Shown here in pieces: positions 24,853 through 33,156 of a stretch of DNA of 64,000 nucleotides. How positions within the stretch are numbered: the stretch's first letter is position 1; every line of letters starts with the position of its first letter. The DNA is from an uncultured Christensenellaceae bacterium (GTDB lineage Bacteria > Bacillota > Clostridia > Christensenellales > Borkfalkiaceae). Location: contig CAJUMW010000002.1 of assembly GCA_910587625.1 (NCBI GenBank), forward strand, positions 90,610 through 154,609, in the 5' to 3' direction. Under the pieces are notes generated by a model. It ran no database searches. It worked only from the letters and a program-made list of their open reading frames with translations, and was not told where the DNA came from. A program made the position numbers and the translations under genes.

Positions 24853-26540
24853 ACTTAACAAAATTTAAGACACGCACCGACGAAAAGACGACAATCAAAA
24901 AAATTGTGCTTGCCGGAAATCCGAACGCAGGCAAAACTACGCTTTTTAACGCGCTTACGCACAGCAGTTTGCGCACGGGCAATTTTCACGGAGTTACAAC
25001 TTCTCCTTCGGAAAAAACAGTAGGCGGAATTAAGTTTGTAGACGTGCCCGGAGCGTATGCCTTCAGGGTATATTCAATGGAGGAGCGTTCGGCTGTAGAC
25101 GAGCTTAAAAGCGCGGATATAGTCGTAAACGTTATCGACGCGCTGACGCTCGAAAACAGCCTACACCTCACTAAACAAATAATTGCGCTTGGGAAATATA
25201 CCGTCGTTTACATAACAAAGTACGAAAAGCTTTTAAAGCGCGGCGGACATATAGATGCGCAAAAACTTTCCGAACACCTCGGCATACCCGTGTTTATATG
25301 TTCTCCCAAACAACTTTTAAAGGAGCTGGAAAAGGGCGCGTTGCCGCAAGCCGTCAAAAACGTAAATACGCCATTAAACGCGGCATATAACGGGGGTAAT
25401 CTAAAAGTATCGAAGGTTGACCGACTGTTTTATAACCGCTTTTTTGCACTGTTTGTGTTTATAGCAAGCATTATTTTAATGTTCTTTCTTGCTTTTCATC
25501 CGTTGATGCCGGGTGCTCTGTTGAAAAATCTCACCGAGGGGCTTATATGCGATTCTTTCGGTGGATTTTTGACCGCCAATATGAGCAACGAAGCGGTCAA
25601 ATCGCTCGTTAGCGAGGGCATATTAGGGGGTATAGGCGGAGTTTTGTCGTTTATACCGCAGATAATGATACTCTATCTTTTTTTGACTTTGCTCGACGAA
25701 AGCGGAGTAACTTCCGCACTTGCGTTTGCAACCGACGGGGTTTTTGAAAAAGTAAAGCTGTCCGGCAGAGCCGCGTTTTCGCTTATTTCGGGGTTCGGCT
25801 GTACGGCGGCTGCCATTCTTACCACGCGCGGCTATTCCTCTGTTTCGGCGCAAAGGCGCACGGTAGCTATTTTGCCGTTTATTCCCTGCGGCGCAAAATT
25901 GCCCGTATTTTTGACTTTTCTATCTCCGCTGTTTGATAATCCTTTTCCCGCAATAACTCTGTTGTATTTTGCGGGCTTGGTGTTTGCGGTGGCTGTATCC
26001 GCTATTTTAAAGGGCGAAAGGGAAAGTATGCTGTTCGAAGTTACGCCTATTTTTGTTCCTTCTTTTAAAGCAGTCGCTGAAAAGTTGTGTTTTTACTTAA
26101 AAGGGTTTATAATAAAGGTGGTCGGCGTGGTCGCGCTGTTTTGCGTGGTTTCCTGGGTGCTGTCGCACTTTTCGTTTACCTTCGAATACGTCGATGCGGA
26201 CAAGAGCATGCTTGCGGCTATAAGTCGATTGATTTTGCCGCTGTTCTATCCCATGGGCATAACAGATTGGAGGCTGGCTTACGCAGCGCTGTGCGGCTTT
26301 ATCGCAAAGGAAAACGTAGCCGCAACCGTGGCAATGTTGATGGGCGGAAATATAGGGCTGGGGCTTGCTCCGACGCTTGCCATTTGTACCTTCGAGCTTT
26401 TATGTCCGGCGTGTATTTCGGCGTTTTCCGCTTCGTGCAAGGAGTGCGGTTTGATTTTTACGCTGAAATGCGTGGGGTTTCAAATTTTAGTCAGTTTTAT
26501 ATTTGCATATCTTGTAAGGCTTGCGTTTTTTTGGGTTTGA
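24849..26540 (+). CDS. feoB: Ferrous iron transporter FeoB
   Basis: Fe(II) importer: an N-terminal G domain and a polytopic membrane part. G1 is GNPNAGKTT (residues 23-31) and G3 is DVPG. The usual G4 NxxD reads TKYE here, so guanine specificity may be weakened. The membrane core has the paired Gate motifs, including FGCTAAAILTTRG and the LCPACISAFSASCKE segment with clustered Cys. At 563 residues it is shorter than typical FeoB (about 650-770), mainly in the cytoplasmic region after the G domain. Overlaps feoA by 4 bases. Confidence 0.93.
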   Translation: MNLTKFKTRTDEKTTIKKIVLAGNPNAGKTTLFNALTHSSLRTGNFHGVTTSPSEKTVGGIKFVDVPGAYAFRVYSMEERSAVDELKSADIVVNVIDALTLENSLHLTKQIIALGKYTVVYITKYEKLLKRGGHIDAQKLSEHLGIPVFICSPKQLLKELEKGALPQAVKNVNTPLNAAYNGGNLKVSKVDRLFYNRFFALFVFIASIILMFFLAFHPLMPGALLKNLTEGLICDSFGGFLTANMSNEAVKSLVSEGILGGIGGVLSFIPQIMILYLFLTLLDESGVTSALAFATDGVFEKVKLSGRAAFSLISGFGCTAAAILTTRGYSSVSAQRRTVAILPFIPCGAKLPVFLTFLSPLFDNPFPAITLLYFAGLVFAVAVSAILKGERESMLFEVTPIFVPSFKAVAEKLCFYLKGFIIKVVGVVALFCVVSWVLSHFSFTFEYVDADKSMLAAISRLILPLFYPMGITDWRLAYAALCGFIAKENVAATVAMLMGGNIGLGLAPTLAICTFELLCPACISAFSASCKECGLIFTLKCVGFQILVSFIFAYLVRLAFFWV

Positions 26541-26542
26541 CA

Positions 26543-27367
26543 ATGCGTGAATTTACAGTTAAAGAAAAACTTAATTTAAAGGATTTTACCGATGCCGTCT
26601 ATCCGCAGGGTTCGTTTTGCTATGCAAGGCTTTTGAAGGACAGGGACATAAAGGTAAACGGTAAACGCGTCGATAAAAACGTAACGCTGGAAATCGGGGA
26701 TATCGTAGCTTATTACACCACGAAGAAGCAGGAAGAGCTTAAAAGCCATTTGATAGCCTATGAGGACGACAACGTATATGTTGCGGACAAGTTGTCGGGA
26801 GTGAGCTTCGAGGGGCTGTACAGCGAAATTTCGGCGCATACGCAGTTGTTTGCGATACACAGGCTGGACAGAAATACGCAGGGGCTGATAATTTTTGCCA
26901 AGACACGTCCGGCTGAGCAAGAGCTTTTGAGCGCGTTCAAGCAGCATAAAATCAACAAGACTTATTTTGCGCTCTGTAAAAACAACTTTAAAGAGGATAA
27001 AAAGCTACTGCGCGCCTATCTTAAAAAAGACGAAAAAGTTAGCTTGGTAAAAGTTTTTCAAAACCCTCGACAGGGCGCGGAAGAGATTGTTACTCAATAT
27101 GAGGTCTTACAAAAATTAAGCGACGTTGCGCTTGTTAAAATAGAGCTGCACACGGGCAGAACGCACCAGATAAGGGCGCATATGGCGTTTATCGGCTGTC
27201 CCGTTCTCGGGGACGGCAAGTACGGGGATAGCGCGCTGAACAAAAAATACGGCTTAAAGAGGCAGTGTCTTGTGGCTAAATATTTAAGTTTCGAGCTGTC
27301 GGGCAGTCTTGCCTATTTAAACGATATAAAAATTCAAAGCGCATTTGAGCCGTCAATTAAGAATTGA
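26543..27367 (+). CDS. RluA-family pseudouridine synthase
   Basis: 274 residues. N-terminal S4-like RNA-binding domain (residues 1-60, IKVNGKRVDKNVTLEIGD) and the RluA catalytic domain with HRLDRNTQGL (catalytic Asp) and HTGRTHQIRAHM. It modifies uridine in rRNA or tRNA; which member (RluD, RluC, or RluA type) cannot be told. The ATG is 2 bases after the feoB stop, so it is part of the feo transcript. Confidence 0.93.
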   Translation: MREFTVKEKLNLKDFTDAVYPQGSFCYARLLKDRDIKVNGKRVDKNVTLEIGDIVAYYTTKKQEELKSHLIAYEDDNVYVADKLSGVSFEGLYSEISAHTQLFAIHRLDRNTQGLIIFAKTRPAEQELLSAFKQHKINKTYFALCKNNFKEDKKLLRAYLKKDEKVSLVKVFQNPRQGAEEIVTQYEVLQKLSDVALVKIELHTGRTHQIRAHMAFIGCPVLGDGKYGDSALNKKYGLKRQCLVAKYLSFELSGSLAYLNDIKIQSAFEPSIKN

Positions 27368-27431
27368 GTGTTTTTAACGCGCTAATGGAGTTTATAATTA
27401 ATATATAAGAACATTATTAAGGACGGGAAAT

Positions 27432-27740
27432 ATGCAACAGGTAAAACTTATTTCGGCGGACGAGAGGCTTGTTTTCGAGCTTTCGGGAGAGATTGACGCC
27501 GCCACAAGCGAGGATTTTTACGCACAGGTTTCGGCGGCTTACAACCACGATAAAAAGGACGTAACGTTCGACTGCGCCGCGCTGTCTTTCATAGACAGTA
27601 CTACGTTGGGTACTTTTGTCAAAATTTTTAAGATGCTCAGGCAGGACGGGAACAATATGCTACTCGACAGAGTGCGCCCGAACGTAAAAAAGCTATTTGA
27701 TATCTGCGCGCTGAACACTATTATGGAGATACGGTCATGA
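27432..27740 (+). CDS. STAS-domain anti-sigma factor antagonist (RsbV/SpoIIAA-like)
   Basis: 102 residues, single STAS domain. The phosphorylatable Ser is in the conserved FIDSTTLG segment (IDS), as in RsbV/SpoIIAA. In such partner switches the unphosphorylated protein pulls the anti-sigma kinase off the sigma factor. The AAGGACGGG ribosome-binding site lies just upstream. It overlaps the next gene by 4 bases and leads a four-gene operon. Confidence 0.92.
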   Translation: MQQVKLISADERLVFELSGEIDAATSEDFYAQVSAAYNHDKKDVTFDCAALSFIDSTTLGTFVKIFKMLRQDGNNMLLDRVRPNVKKLFDICALNTIMEIRS

Positions 27741-28081
27741 ACCAATTTACCGTAAAATTCAACCTTGCCGACAGCGAGTATATGACGGCTTTGCGGCTTG
27801 TCTGCGGCGCGATAGGCAGCGTTCACGAGCTGGATATCGACGCTTTGGAGGACTTTAAAGTCTGCGTTACCGAAAGCGCCATTATACTTAAAAACTGCGG
27901 CTTTGAAAGCCTTGTTGCCGCGTTCTCGGGAGAGGGGGCGGCTTGCACGCTTTACGGAGAGGGCGGAGTTCCCCAAGAGGGGGACAACGAGTTTTCGCTT
28001 GCGCTGATTTCCGCACTTGTCGACGAGTGCGACATAGAGCGTAGCGGTGACGTTATAAAGAGAGTTACTATTAAGCTATGA
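27737..28081 (+). CDS. Degenerate GHKL-type anti-sigma-like protein
   Basis: 114 residues. Fold-level resemblance to RsbW/SpoIIAB: an N-box-like helix FKVCVTESAIILKNCGF and a C-terminal SLALISALVDECDI resembling the end of these kinases. However, the N-box lacks the usual xNAxxH pattern and the glycine-rich ATP lid motifs are missing, so it is probably not an active kinase. It sits exactly where rsbW would be. Possible roles are a sigma-binding scaffold or a regulator of the true ATPase at 28809. Confidence 0.7.
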   Translation: MNQFTVKFNLADSEYMTALRLVCGAIGSVHELDIDALEDFKVCVTESAIILKNCGFESLVAAFSGEGAACTLYGEGGVPQEGDNEFSLALISALVDECDIERSGDVIKRVTIKL

Positions 28082-28809
28082 TGGATATAAACGCGTCGGA
28101 CGAGCTGTTCAAGCAATATAAAATAACGCGCGACGTAGAGCTGCGCAATAAGCTTGTCGAAAATTATTTTTACATTGCCGAGATACTTGCCAAAAAGTTT
28201 TCTGGCAGAGGTGTGGAATACGACGATTTGTTGCAGGTTGCTTCGGAAGCGCTTATTTCGGGCGTTGAAAAATTCGACCCCGATATGGGCAACCGCTTTA
28301 CTTCTTACATAACCCCTACTATTACGGGTATGATAAAAAATTATTTTCGCGACTTTTCACGTTCTGTGAGGGTACCGCGCAGAATTTATTCGGTGGCGGC
28401 AAAGGTAAAAAATCAGATAAACGAGTACTATAAAATTCACGGCGTAAAGCCGACCGTAAGGCAACTTGCGGAATCGCTCGGGCTGTCCGAGGAACTCATT
28501 GTGGAGGCGCTTGAATGCCGCGCAACCGTAAGCCTTGACCAAAAGGTAATAGGTGACGACGGAGAAGCCGACACAGCTCTAAGCGATATGATTGCGTCCG
28601 ACAAGGACAATTTCGAGGAGTTTGAGGACAGCGAGTCGTTAAGGACTGAAATAAGCAAGTTGGAGCCAATAGAACAGCAGGTAATTTCGCTGCGTTATTT
28701 GCAGGGAAAGTCGCAGACCGAGGTCGGTAAAATTCTCGGCGTAAGTCAGATGTTTGTGTCGCGTGCCGAGAGAAAGATTTTTGAAAAATTAAAGGACGCG
28801 CTGTCATAA
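28078..28809 (+). CDS. SigB/SigF-family RNA polymerase sigma factor
   Basis: 243 residues with region 2 (AKKFSGRGVEYDDLLQVA, and the -10 binding helix FTSYITPTITGMIKNYFRD), region 3 and region 4 helix-turn-helix (KSQTEVGKILGVSQMFVSRAE). VRVPRRI after region 2 matches SigB more closely than SigF or SigG. Two ATGs overlap the previous stop. It is flanked by an antagonist and two ATPase-fold proteins, so it is almost certainly controlled by partner switching, probably for stress or stationary phase. Confidence 0.93.
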   Translation: MMDINASDELFKQYKITRDVELRNKLVENYFYIAEILAKKFSGRGVEYDDLLQVASEALISGVEKFDPDMGNRFTSYITPTITGMIKNYFRDFSRSVRVPRRIYSVAAKVKNQINEYYKIHGVKPTVRQLAESLGLSEELIVEALECRATVSLDQKVIGDDGEADTALSDMIASDKDNFEEFEDSESLRTEISKLEPIEQQVISLRYLQGKSQTEVGKILGVSQMFVSRAERKIFEKLKDALS

Positions 28810-29174
28810 TGTTTACTTTCAGAGTCGATGATTTAAGTAAAATGAACGAAAAGCTGCGCGCGTTTGCCGAGTTTTTGCGTTCGGAAAATATTGAGGACAA
28901 CGACGTGTTTTTTTGTCGTCTGGTTTCGTGCGAGCTTATATCCAACGTGATCCGTCACGGCGGAGAGGCGGCGGAGTTTAACGGCGGCATAGGGGACGGC
29001 AAGGTTGTTATTACGGTCGTAGCTTCGAGTTTCGACGGCGTAAGCCTAACGTCTGAGTTGCCCGACGTGCTTGCCGAAAACGGCAGGGGTATGTACATTG
29101 TCAGAAATATCTGTTCGGGAGAAGTTGAAAAGTTAAATGGCGGCGTGCGCGTGACGTACAAGCTTAATAAATAA
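28809..29174 (+). CDS. GHKL ATPase, probable anti-sigma kinase (RsbW-like)
   Basis: 121 residues, with an intact N-box (CELISNVIRHGG) and a G2 box (ENGRGMYIVRNI), the ATP-binding marks of RsbW/SpoIIAB. It is likely the kinase that phosphorylates the 27432 antagonist and binds the sigma factor. It lies after the sigma gene rather than before it, the reverse of the usual rsbV-rsbW-sigB order. The start codon overlaps the sigma stop by one base. Confidence 0.85.
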   Translation: MFTFRVDDLSKMNEKLRAFAEFLRSENIEDNDVFFCRLVSCELISNVIRHGGEAAEFNGGIGDGKVVITVVASSFDGVSLTSELPDVLAENGRGMYIVRNICSGEVEKLNGGVRVTYKLNK

Positions 29175-29186
29175 AAGAATAAATTT

Positions 29187-29220
29187 AAACGGCGCAAGGC
29201 TTGAAAGCCTTGCGCCGTTT
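29187..29220 (+). terminator. Terminator of the sigma operon, 16-bp perfect stem
   Basis: AAACGGCGCAAGGCTT / AAGCCTTGCGCCGTTT with a 2-base spacer. A-rich sequence follows on the plus strand, so it works by a strong stem rather than a long T tract. Confidence 0.85.
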
Positions 29221-29223
29221 AAA

Positions 29224-29253
29224 AAATAAAACCCCTTCCGCAAGGAAGGGGTT
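29224..29253 (-). terminator. Terminator of the 30812 gene
   Basis: AACCCCTTCC / GGAAGGGGTT with a GCAA tetraloop; read on the minus strand it is followed by TTTTATTTTTT. Confidence 0.9.
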
Positions 29254-29258
29254 ATTTG

Positions 29259-30812
29259 TTACATCATATTAGCTTGTTTATAAAGCATATTCATAAGTTC
29301 GTCAGAAACAAGGTCGCGTATTCTCGCATAGTAGATAAAGATGGAGGTAAAGAACTTTTCGTTTTTGCCGCCTACCGTGTAATCGGGAATGCAGGAAATA
29401 GGTCCGTTCTGACGTTCGAGGAATACTCTCGAAAACTCGACTTTCTGCTCGTTGGCAAGCGTGCGAATGAAGTCGTCGGTGGGTCCTTGGTATATGATAG
29501 GTGTGTAAAGCCTTTCCGTATTTTCGACCGTGGGCGCCGCCTTTGTATCCGCAACGGGAACGACCCTTGCAGGCTGTTCCTCTGCGTGAGGCTTCTTTTT
29601 CTTTTCGGGTTTTTCCGTTTTTTCCGCCGTAGGTTTTGCGGTTTCTTTCGACTTTTTAGCTTTTTTCTTGCCTGCTGCCTTAGCCTTCTTTTTGTCGAGA
29701 AGGGCTACGCGGAACACGTTGATTACATGTGAGATAAGAGCAAGTATAGCCGCAATAATTACAAAGTTGCCAAGCGCCACGCCTTCCGCAAAGAAGGTGG
29801 TAACAACTATTACAATCAACGCCGCGACTTCGAGGGTGTATCTTATTATATTTACCACAAACATAAACTTGTTTGTCTTTTTGCCGAGACCCATAAGGTC
29901 AAGCACAAGGTTTACAAACGCAAGATATCCGAATGTAACTGCCGCAAGCTCAAGTGTAATTACGGTAATTTCTCTGCCCTCGAATGCAAGCCCCGTCGTG
30001 AACAGAGAGTTTATAAGTCCGAGCACGTCTGCCGCCGTTTCCCCCGACGTGTAGAGCGTAAGGTTGAGTCCCGACGCAAAATCCGTGAGGAAGGGGAGCA
30101 TAAACGGAATGCCGTAGATAAAAATTACTACGACTGCCGACATAAGCGCAAGCAAAAATTTTACTAAACCCGAGCCGCCCTTGTAGAAAATAGCCTGTAC
30201 AATCAACATCAAAAGCGTGCCGCCGATTGCGGAGATAAGCCCGTAATTTGTAAAATCGGCTATTGTTTTGCCGTCGATAATAAATTGATTAAAAAGAATA
30301 ATTACGAAGGTCGACAAAGTTGCTATCGCAAGCACTTCGATAAACGAGGCTGCTCTCAAAGCGACGTTTTTGTCCTTCTTGCTCTTTCTGTCCGCAGTTT
30401 CGTCAGTTGTTTCGGGGTCTGTTGAAGCGTCCTTGGACTTTTTCTTACCCTTTTTCCCGCTGAACGCGCTGACGCAGACGGGAATAAGAGCAACTACTCC
30501 CGCAAGGGTAACAAGCGCGTAAAGTACTACGAGTATAGCGGCAAGATTAATTCCGCCCTCGGGCCAACCGGCAACGTTAAAGGGGAAATTGTAGGTAAAG
30601 TCGGGAGTACCGAACATACCCTGCAGACCTGTTTCCCCGATTTTCCAGATGCTGTCAAAAGCCGCCGGAATCTGTAATCCGAGCATAGAGTCAACCGGAT
30701 TTGCAAAATCGGAGGGCAAAAACAGACCTAATAAAAGGCAGACAAGCGCGATAAAATATGTTATCAACGCAAAAATTTTATTGGGCTTTTTAGATTTCTT
30801 CTCGTTTCCCAT
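29259..30812 (-). CDS. Polytopic membrane protein with Lys-rich cytoplasmic tail, unknown
   Basis: 517 residues, about nine to ten membrane helices in two blocks separated by a charged Lys/Asp/Ser/Thr-rich cytoplasmic loop (residues about 120-150). After the last helix comes a long Lys/Ala/Glu/Pro tail and a folded C-terminal segment of some 75 residues. No transporter motif or catalytic pattern is recognised. GGAGA precedes the ATG. It has its own TTGACA promoter and terminator, so it is monocistronic. Confidence 0.8.
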   Translation of the reverse strand: MGNEKKSKKPNKIFALITYFIALVCLLLGLFLPSDFANPVDSMLGLQIPAAFDSIWKIGETGLQGMFGTPDFTYNFPFNVAGWPEGGINLAAILVVLYALVTLAGVVALIPVCVSAFSGKKGKKKSKDASTDPETTDETADRKSKKDKNVALRAASFIEVLAIATLSTFVIILFNQFIIDGKTIADFTNYGLISAIGGTLLMLIVQAIFYKGGSGLVKFLLALMSAVVVIFIYGIPFMLPFLTDFASGLNLTLYTSGETAADVLGLINSLFTTGLAFEGREITVITLELAAVTFGYLAFVNLVLDLMGLGKKTNKFMFVVNIIRYTLEVAALIVIVVTTFFAEGVALGNFVIIAAILALISHVINVFRVALLDKKKAKAAGKKKAKKSKETAKPTAEKTEKPEKKKKPHAEEQPARVVPVADTKAAPTVENTERLYTPIIYQGPTDDFIRTLANEQKVEFSRVFLERQNGPISCIPDYTVGGKNEKFFTSIFIYYARIRDLVSDELMNMLYKQANMM

Positions 30813-30890
30813 AATGTGTTTCTCCGTTAAGCTTTAAAATTCCGCGATATGCGAAATGTGAAGTTTGATACAATAGTTATGTACTCTAAC

Positions 30891-30919
30891 ATTTTATACC
30901 AAAATGTGTGATATGTCAA
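30891..30919 (-). promoter_or_regulatory. Promoter for the 30812 gene
   Basis: Minus-strand TTGACA (30919-30914), 17-bp spacer, TAAAAT (30896-30891). Confidence 0.75.
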
Positions 30920-31089
30920 GAATAAATTAAACAAAATTATATAGTTGACAAAAATAAAACGATTTAAAACGTTATAAACCGATAAATTTGTGAGTATAAT
31001 CGTTCGTAAAGAGATTGTGCAATTCAAAGGCTTAATATTCCGCGTTTTTTTACCGGGCTTTAGTTATGCGATAAAAATAACAAAATCTA

Positions 31090-31118
31090 TTGCTTTCCTT
31101 TGAAAAGACTGCTATAAT
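31090..31118 (+). promoter_or_regulatory. Extended -10 promoter for the 31189 gene
   Basis: TTGCTT (31090-31095), 17-bp spacer ending TGC, TATAAT (31113-31118). A second TATAAT at 30995-31000 lacks a good -35. Two small stems follow in the leader (AGGCA/TGCCT near 31128 and ATTGCC/GGCAAT near 31151). The rest of the 376-bp gap holds no gene. Confidence 0.7.
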
Positions 31119-31188
31119 GGCGGTAAAGGCAGGTTCATTTGCCTGTATAAATTGCCTTTGCGGCAATATATAAGGACGGTTAAAAATT

Positions 31189-31548
31189 TTGGAAAATATT
31201 CATAGGGTGCCGAATATGCCCGAGTTAAGCAGGTTTAAGGACGGCGACATCATTAATTTCGGAGAGGTAATTGCAACGCTTCCGAAGTCTGTTCGCGAAA
31301 AACTTGCAGAAGGCTTCGATATGAAGTGTTTTGCAAAAGTTTTCGAAGACGCCGATATGATGAGCACCATAGACAGCTTTTTGGAAAACGGTATGAACGT
31401 GTCGCAGGCGGCGCGCACGCTGTATATGCACAGAAATACGCTTATATACAGACTCAACTCGGTAAAGCGGCTTACGGGTTTGGATTTGCGGAACTTTGAA
31501 ATGGCTACGACTTTTATGTTATTACATTATTTATATTTATTAAAGTGA
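31189..31548 (+). CDS. Stand-alone PucR/CdaR-type HTH protein
   Basis: 119 residues. The C-terminal half is the helix-turn-helix found at the end of PucR, CdaR and BldD-like diacid regulators (MNVSQAARTLYMHRNTLIYRLNSVKRLTGLDLR). The sensory domains of those proteins are absent and the N-terminal 60 residues are not recognised. A TTG start with AAGGACGG upstream is used; an in-frame ATG at 31216 with AGGGTG 6 bases upstream is equally possible. The S41 peptidase gene follows after 12 bases and is probably co-transcribed. Confidence 0.82.
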   Translation: MENIHRVPNMPELSRFKDGDIINFGEVIATLPKSVREKLAEGFDMKCFAKVFEDADMMSTIDSFLENGMNVSQAARTLYMHRNTLIYRLNSVKRLTGLDLRNFEMATTFMLLHYLYLLK

Positions 31549-31560
31549 GGTTGAAAATCC

Positions 31561-32913
31561 GTGAACGACAGCGAAAACAAAGTGTTTGAAAACGGCGGCA
31601 AAAAAGTTAAAATTATAGTCAGCGTAATTGTCGCTTTGATAATTGCGGTTTCGTCCTTTTTTATAGGTTTTTTTACCCATAAACTTACCCGTGACGAATA
31701 TGTTTCGTCGGTGGAATGGGTAATGTCGATGATTGAAAAAAACTATTATTTTTCAGAGGATTTCGACAAGGAGGACGCAAAAAATCTTTCCCTTAAAGCG
31801 CTTGTAAGCAAGCTTGATATATATTCCGAATACTACACGGCGGAAGAGTATCGAGCCGTTATGTCCGACAACGAAGGGGAAAAGAGCGGCATAGGCATAA
31901 CCTATCAATTTCTCAAAGATAAGGGCGTTTTGCTTGTGTCGGTTATGGGCAATTCCCCGGCCTGGATTTCCGGACTTAGATCGGGTGACATACTTACGGG
32001 AGGAATAGCCGACGGAGAGCAATATCCGTTCGACACGTCAGCCGCTTTTTCCGATTTTATATCGGCGCAAAGTCCGGGAGAGAAGTTTACGGTAACTACC
32101 GAACACGCAGAATATACGCTGTCGAGAGAGGTATATACCGCGAGCTACGCATATATGGCAACAGCCGCCACCTCGTGGGAGTTTGTAGCTTCCGGGGACG
32201 GTAAAGGGCTTGCCTTGGTCGAGAACCGCAGCGGCGCTATACCATATTTGCCTGACGGCGCGGCGTATATAAATCTTTCGCAGTTTTTCGGAACTATGGC
32301 GGACGAGTTCGGCGTGCTTATGTCAAAGTTCAATGCCGAGCACTACACTACAATGTATCTCGATTTGAGAAATAACGGCGGAGGCTATGTTTCCGCAATG
32401 CAGGATATCGCAGGTTACTTTACTTCCTCGCTTTCAAACAAAACTCACGTCGCAATGACGGCAAAATACAGAAACGGTCGCAACGAGGTCTACGACTGCG
32501 TAAAGCATTCGGGCACAAGCCTTGTTTCCAAGGACACGAAAATTTACGTTCTTGCCAACAGCGGCACGGCAAGCGCTTCCGAGGCGCTGATAGGCGTGCT
32601 TGTCAGTTACGGGTTTGTGGACTACTCGGATATATTTGTTTCAAACTATTCGGACGACTATATGAAGTTTATAGGCGTGGGACAGAAAAACGCGCAGACC
32701 TACGGCAAGGGCATAATGCAGTCGACGTTTTATAATTATTATACGGGGGAGGCTGTCAAGCTGACTACGGCGCGCATCTATTGGCCGAACGACAAGTGCA
32801 TTCACGACGTGGCGCTTTCCGAAAGGGACGGGGTAACTTTGGTCGACGCGGACTGGATTGTGACGAGGGAGGATACCGAACTTCAACGCGTTGTGCAAAA
32901 GACGACAAGTTAA
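31561..32913 (+). CDS. Membrane-anchored S41-family (CtpA-like) serine peptidase
   Basis: 450 residues, GTG start with GTGAGG upstream. An N-terminal membrane helix (residues about 17-38) holds the rest outside the cell. A PDZ-like region (GIGITYQFL...SPAWISGLRSGDIL) is followed by the peptidase domain with the nucleophile in NSGTASASEAL and the general-base Lys in YGKGIMQS, plus the substrate-binding LDLRNNGGG. Homologues trim secreted or membrane proteins and peptidoglycan enzymes. The paired 31189 regulator is unusual. Confidence 0.93.
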   Translation: MNDSENKVFENGGKKVKIIVSVIVALIIAVSSFFIGFFTHKLTRDEYVSSVEWVMSMIEKNYYFSEDFDKEDAKNLSLKALVSKLDIYSEYYTAEEYRAVMSDNEGEKSGIGITYQFLKDKGVLLVSVMGNSPAWISGLRSGDILTGGIADGEQYPFDTSAAFSDFISAQSPGEKFTVTTEHAEYTLSREVYTASYAYMATAATSWEFVASGDGKGLALVENRSGAIPYLPDGAAYINLSQFFGTMADEFGVLMSKFNAEHYTTMYLDLRNNGGGYVSAMQDIAGYFTSSLSNKTHVAMTAKYRNGRNEVYDCVKHSGTSLVSKDTKIYVLANSGTASASEALIGVLVSYGFVDYSDIFVSNYSDDYMKFIGVGQKNAQTYGKGIMQSTFYNYYTGEAVKLTTARIYWPNDKCIHDVALSERDGVTLVDADWIVTREDTELQRVVQKTTS

Positions 32914-32924
32914 ATTATTAAATT

Positions 32925-32957
32925 AACCCGCCTTGCGATTTTGCAAGGCGGGTTTTT
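32925..32957. terminator. Bidirectional terminator
   Basis: AACCCGCCTTGC / GCAAGGCGGGTT with a 6-base loop and T5; lies between the convergent S41 peptidase and MinE-like genes. Confidence 0.9.
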
Positions 32958-33156
32958 ATATGGGCTTTTTAACTGTTTTAATTCTGCGCGCCGAAAAAAT
33001 TACGCACACCAAAAATCCTTCCTCGGTTCGGGTTACGTCAATCGACGCGTCGTCGTTTCTTTCAAAGTACTCGTCGGTTAAGCGCTGTAAATCCTTTAAA
33101 AACAAGCCGCGCTCGAACTCGGACATATCGTCCCTGTCTAAAATTACTTTGTTCAT
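32956..33156 (-). CDS. MinE-like small protein (topological-specificity-type domain)
   Basis: 66 residues, ATG overlapping the stop of the MinD-like gene by four bases (ATGA), with GAGGGAG just upstream. The pattern of a helix LKDLQRLTDEYFER followed by DDASIDVTR...GFLVCVIFSA resembles the C-terminal dimerisation half of MinE (helix, then beta strands with a D-x-V-x-V motif). The MinE N-terminal membrane-targeting and MinD-activating segment is replaced by a short acidic one. This assignment rests on pattern and context only. Confidence 0.6.
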   Translation of the reverse strand: MNKVILDRDDMSEFERGLFLKDLQRLTDEYFERNDDASIDVTRTEEGFLVCVIFSARRIKTVKKPI

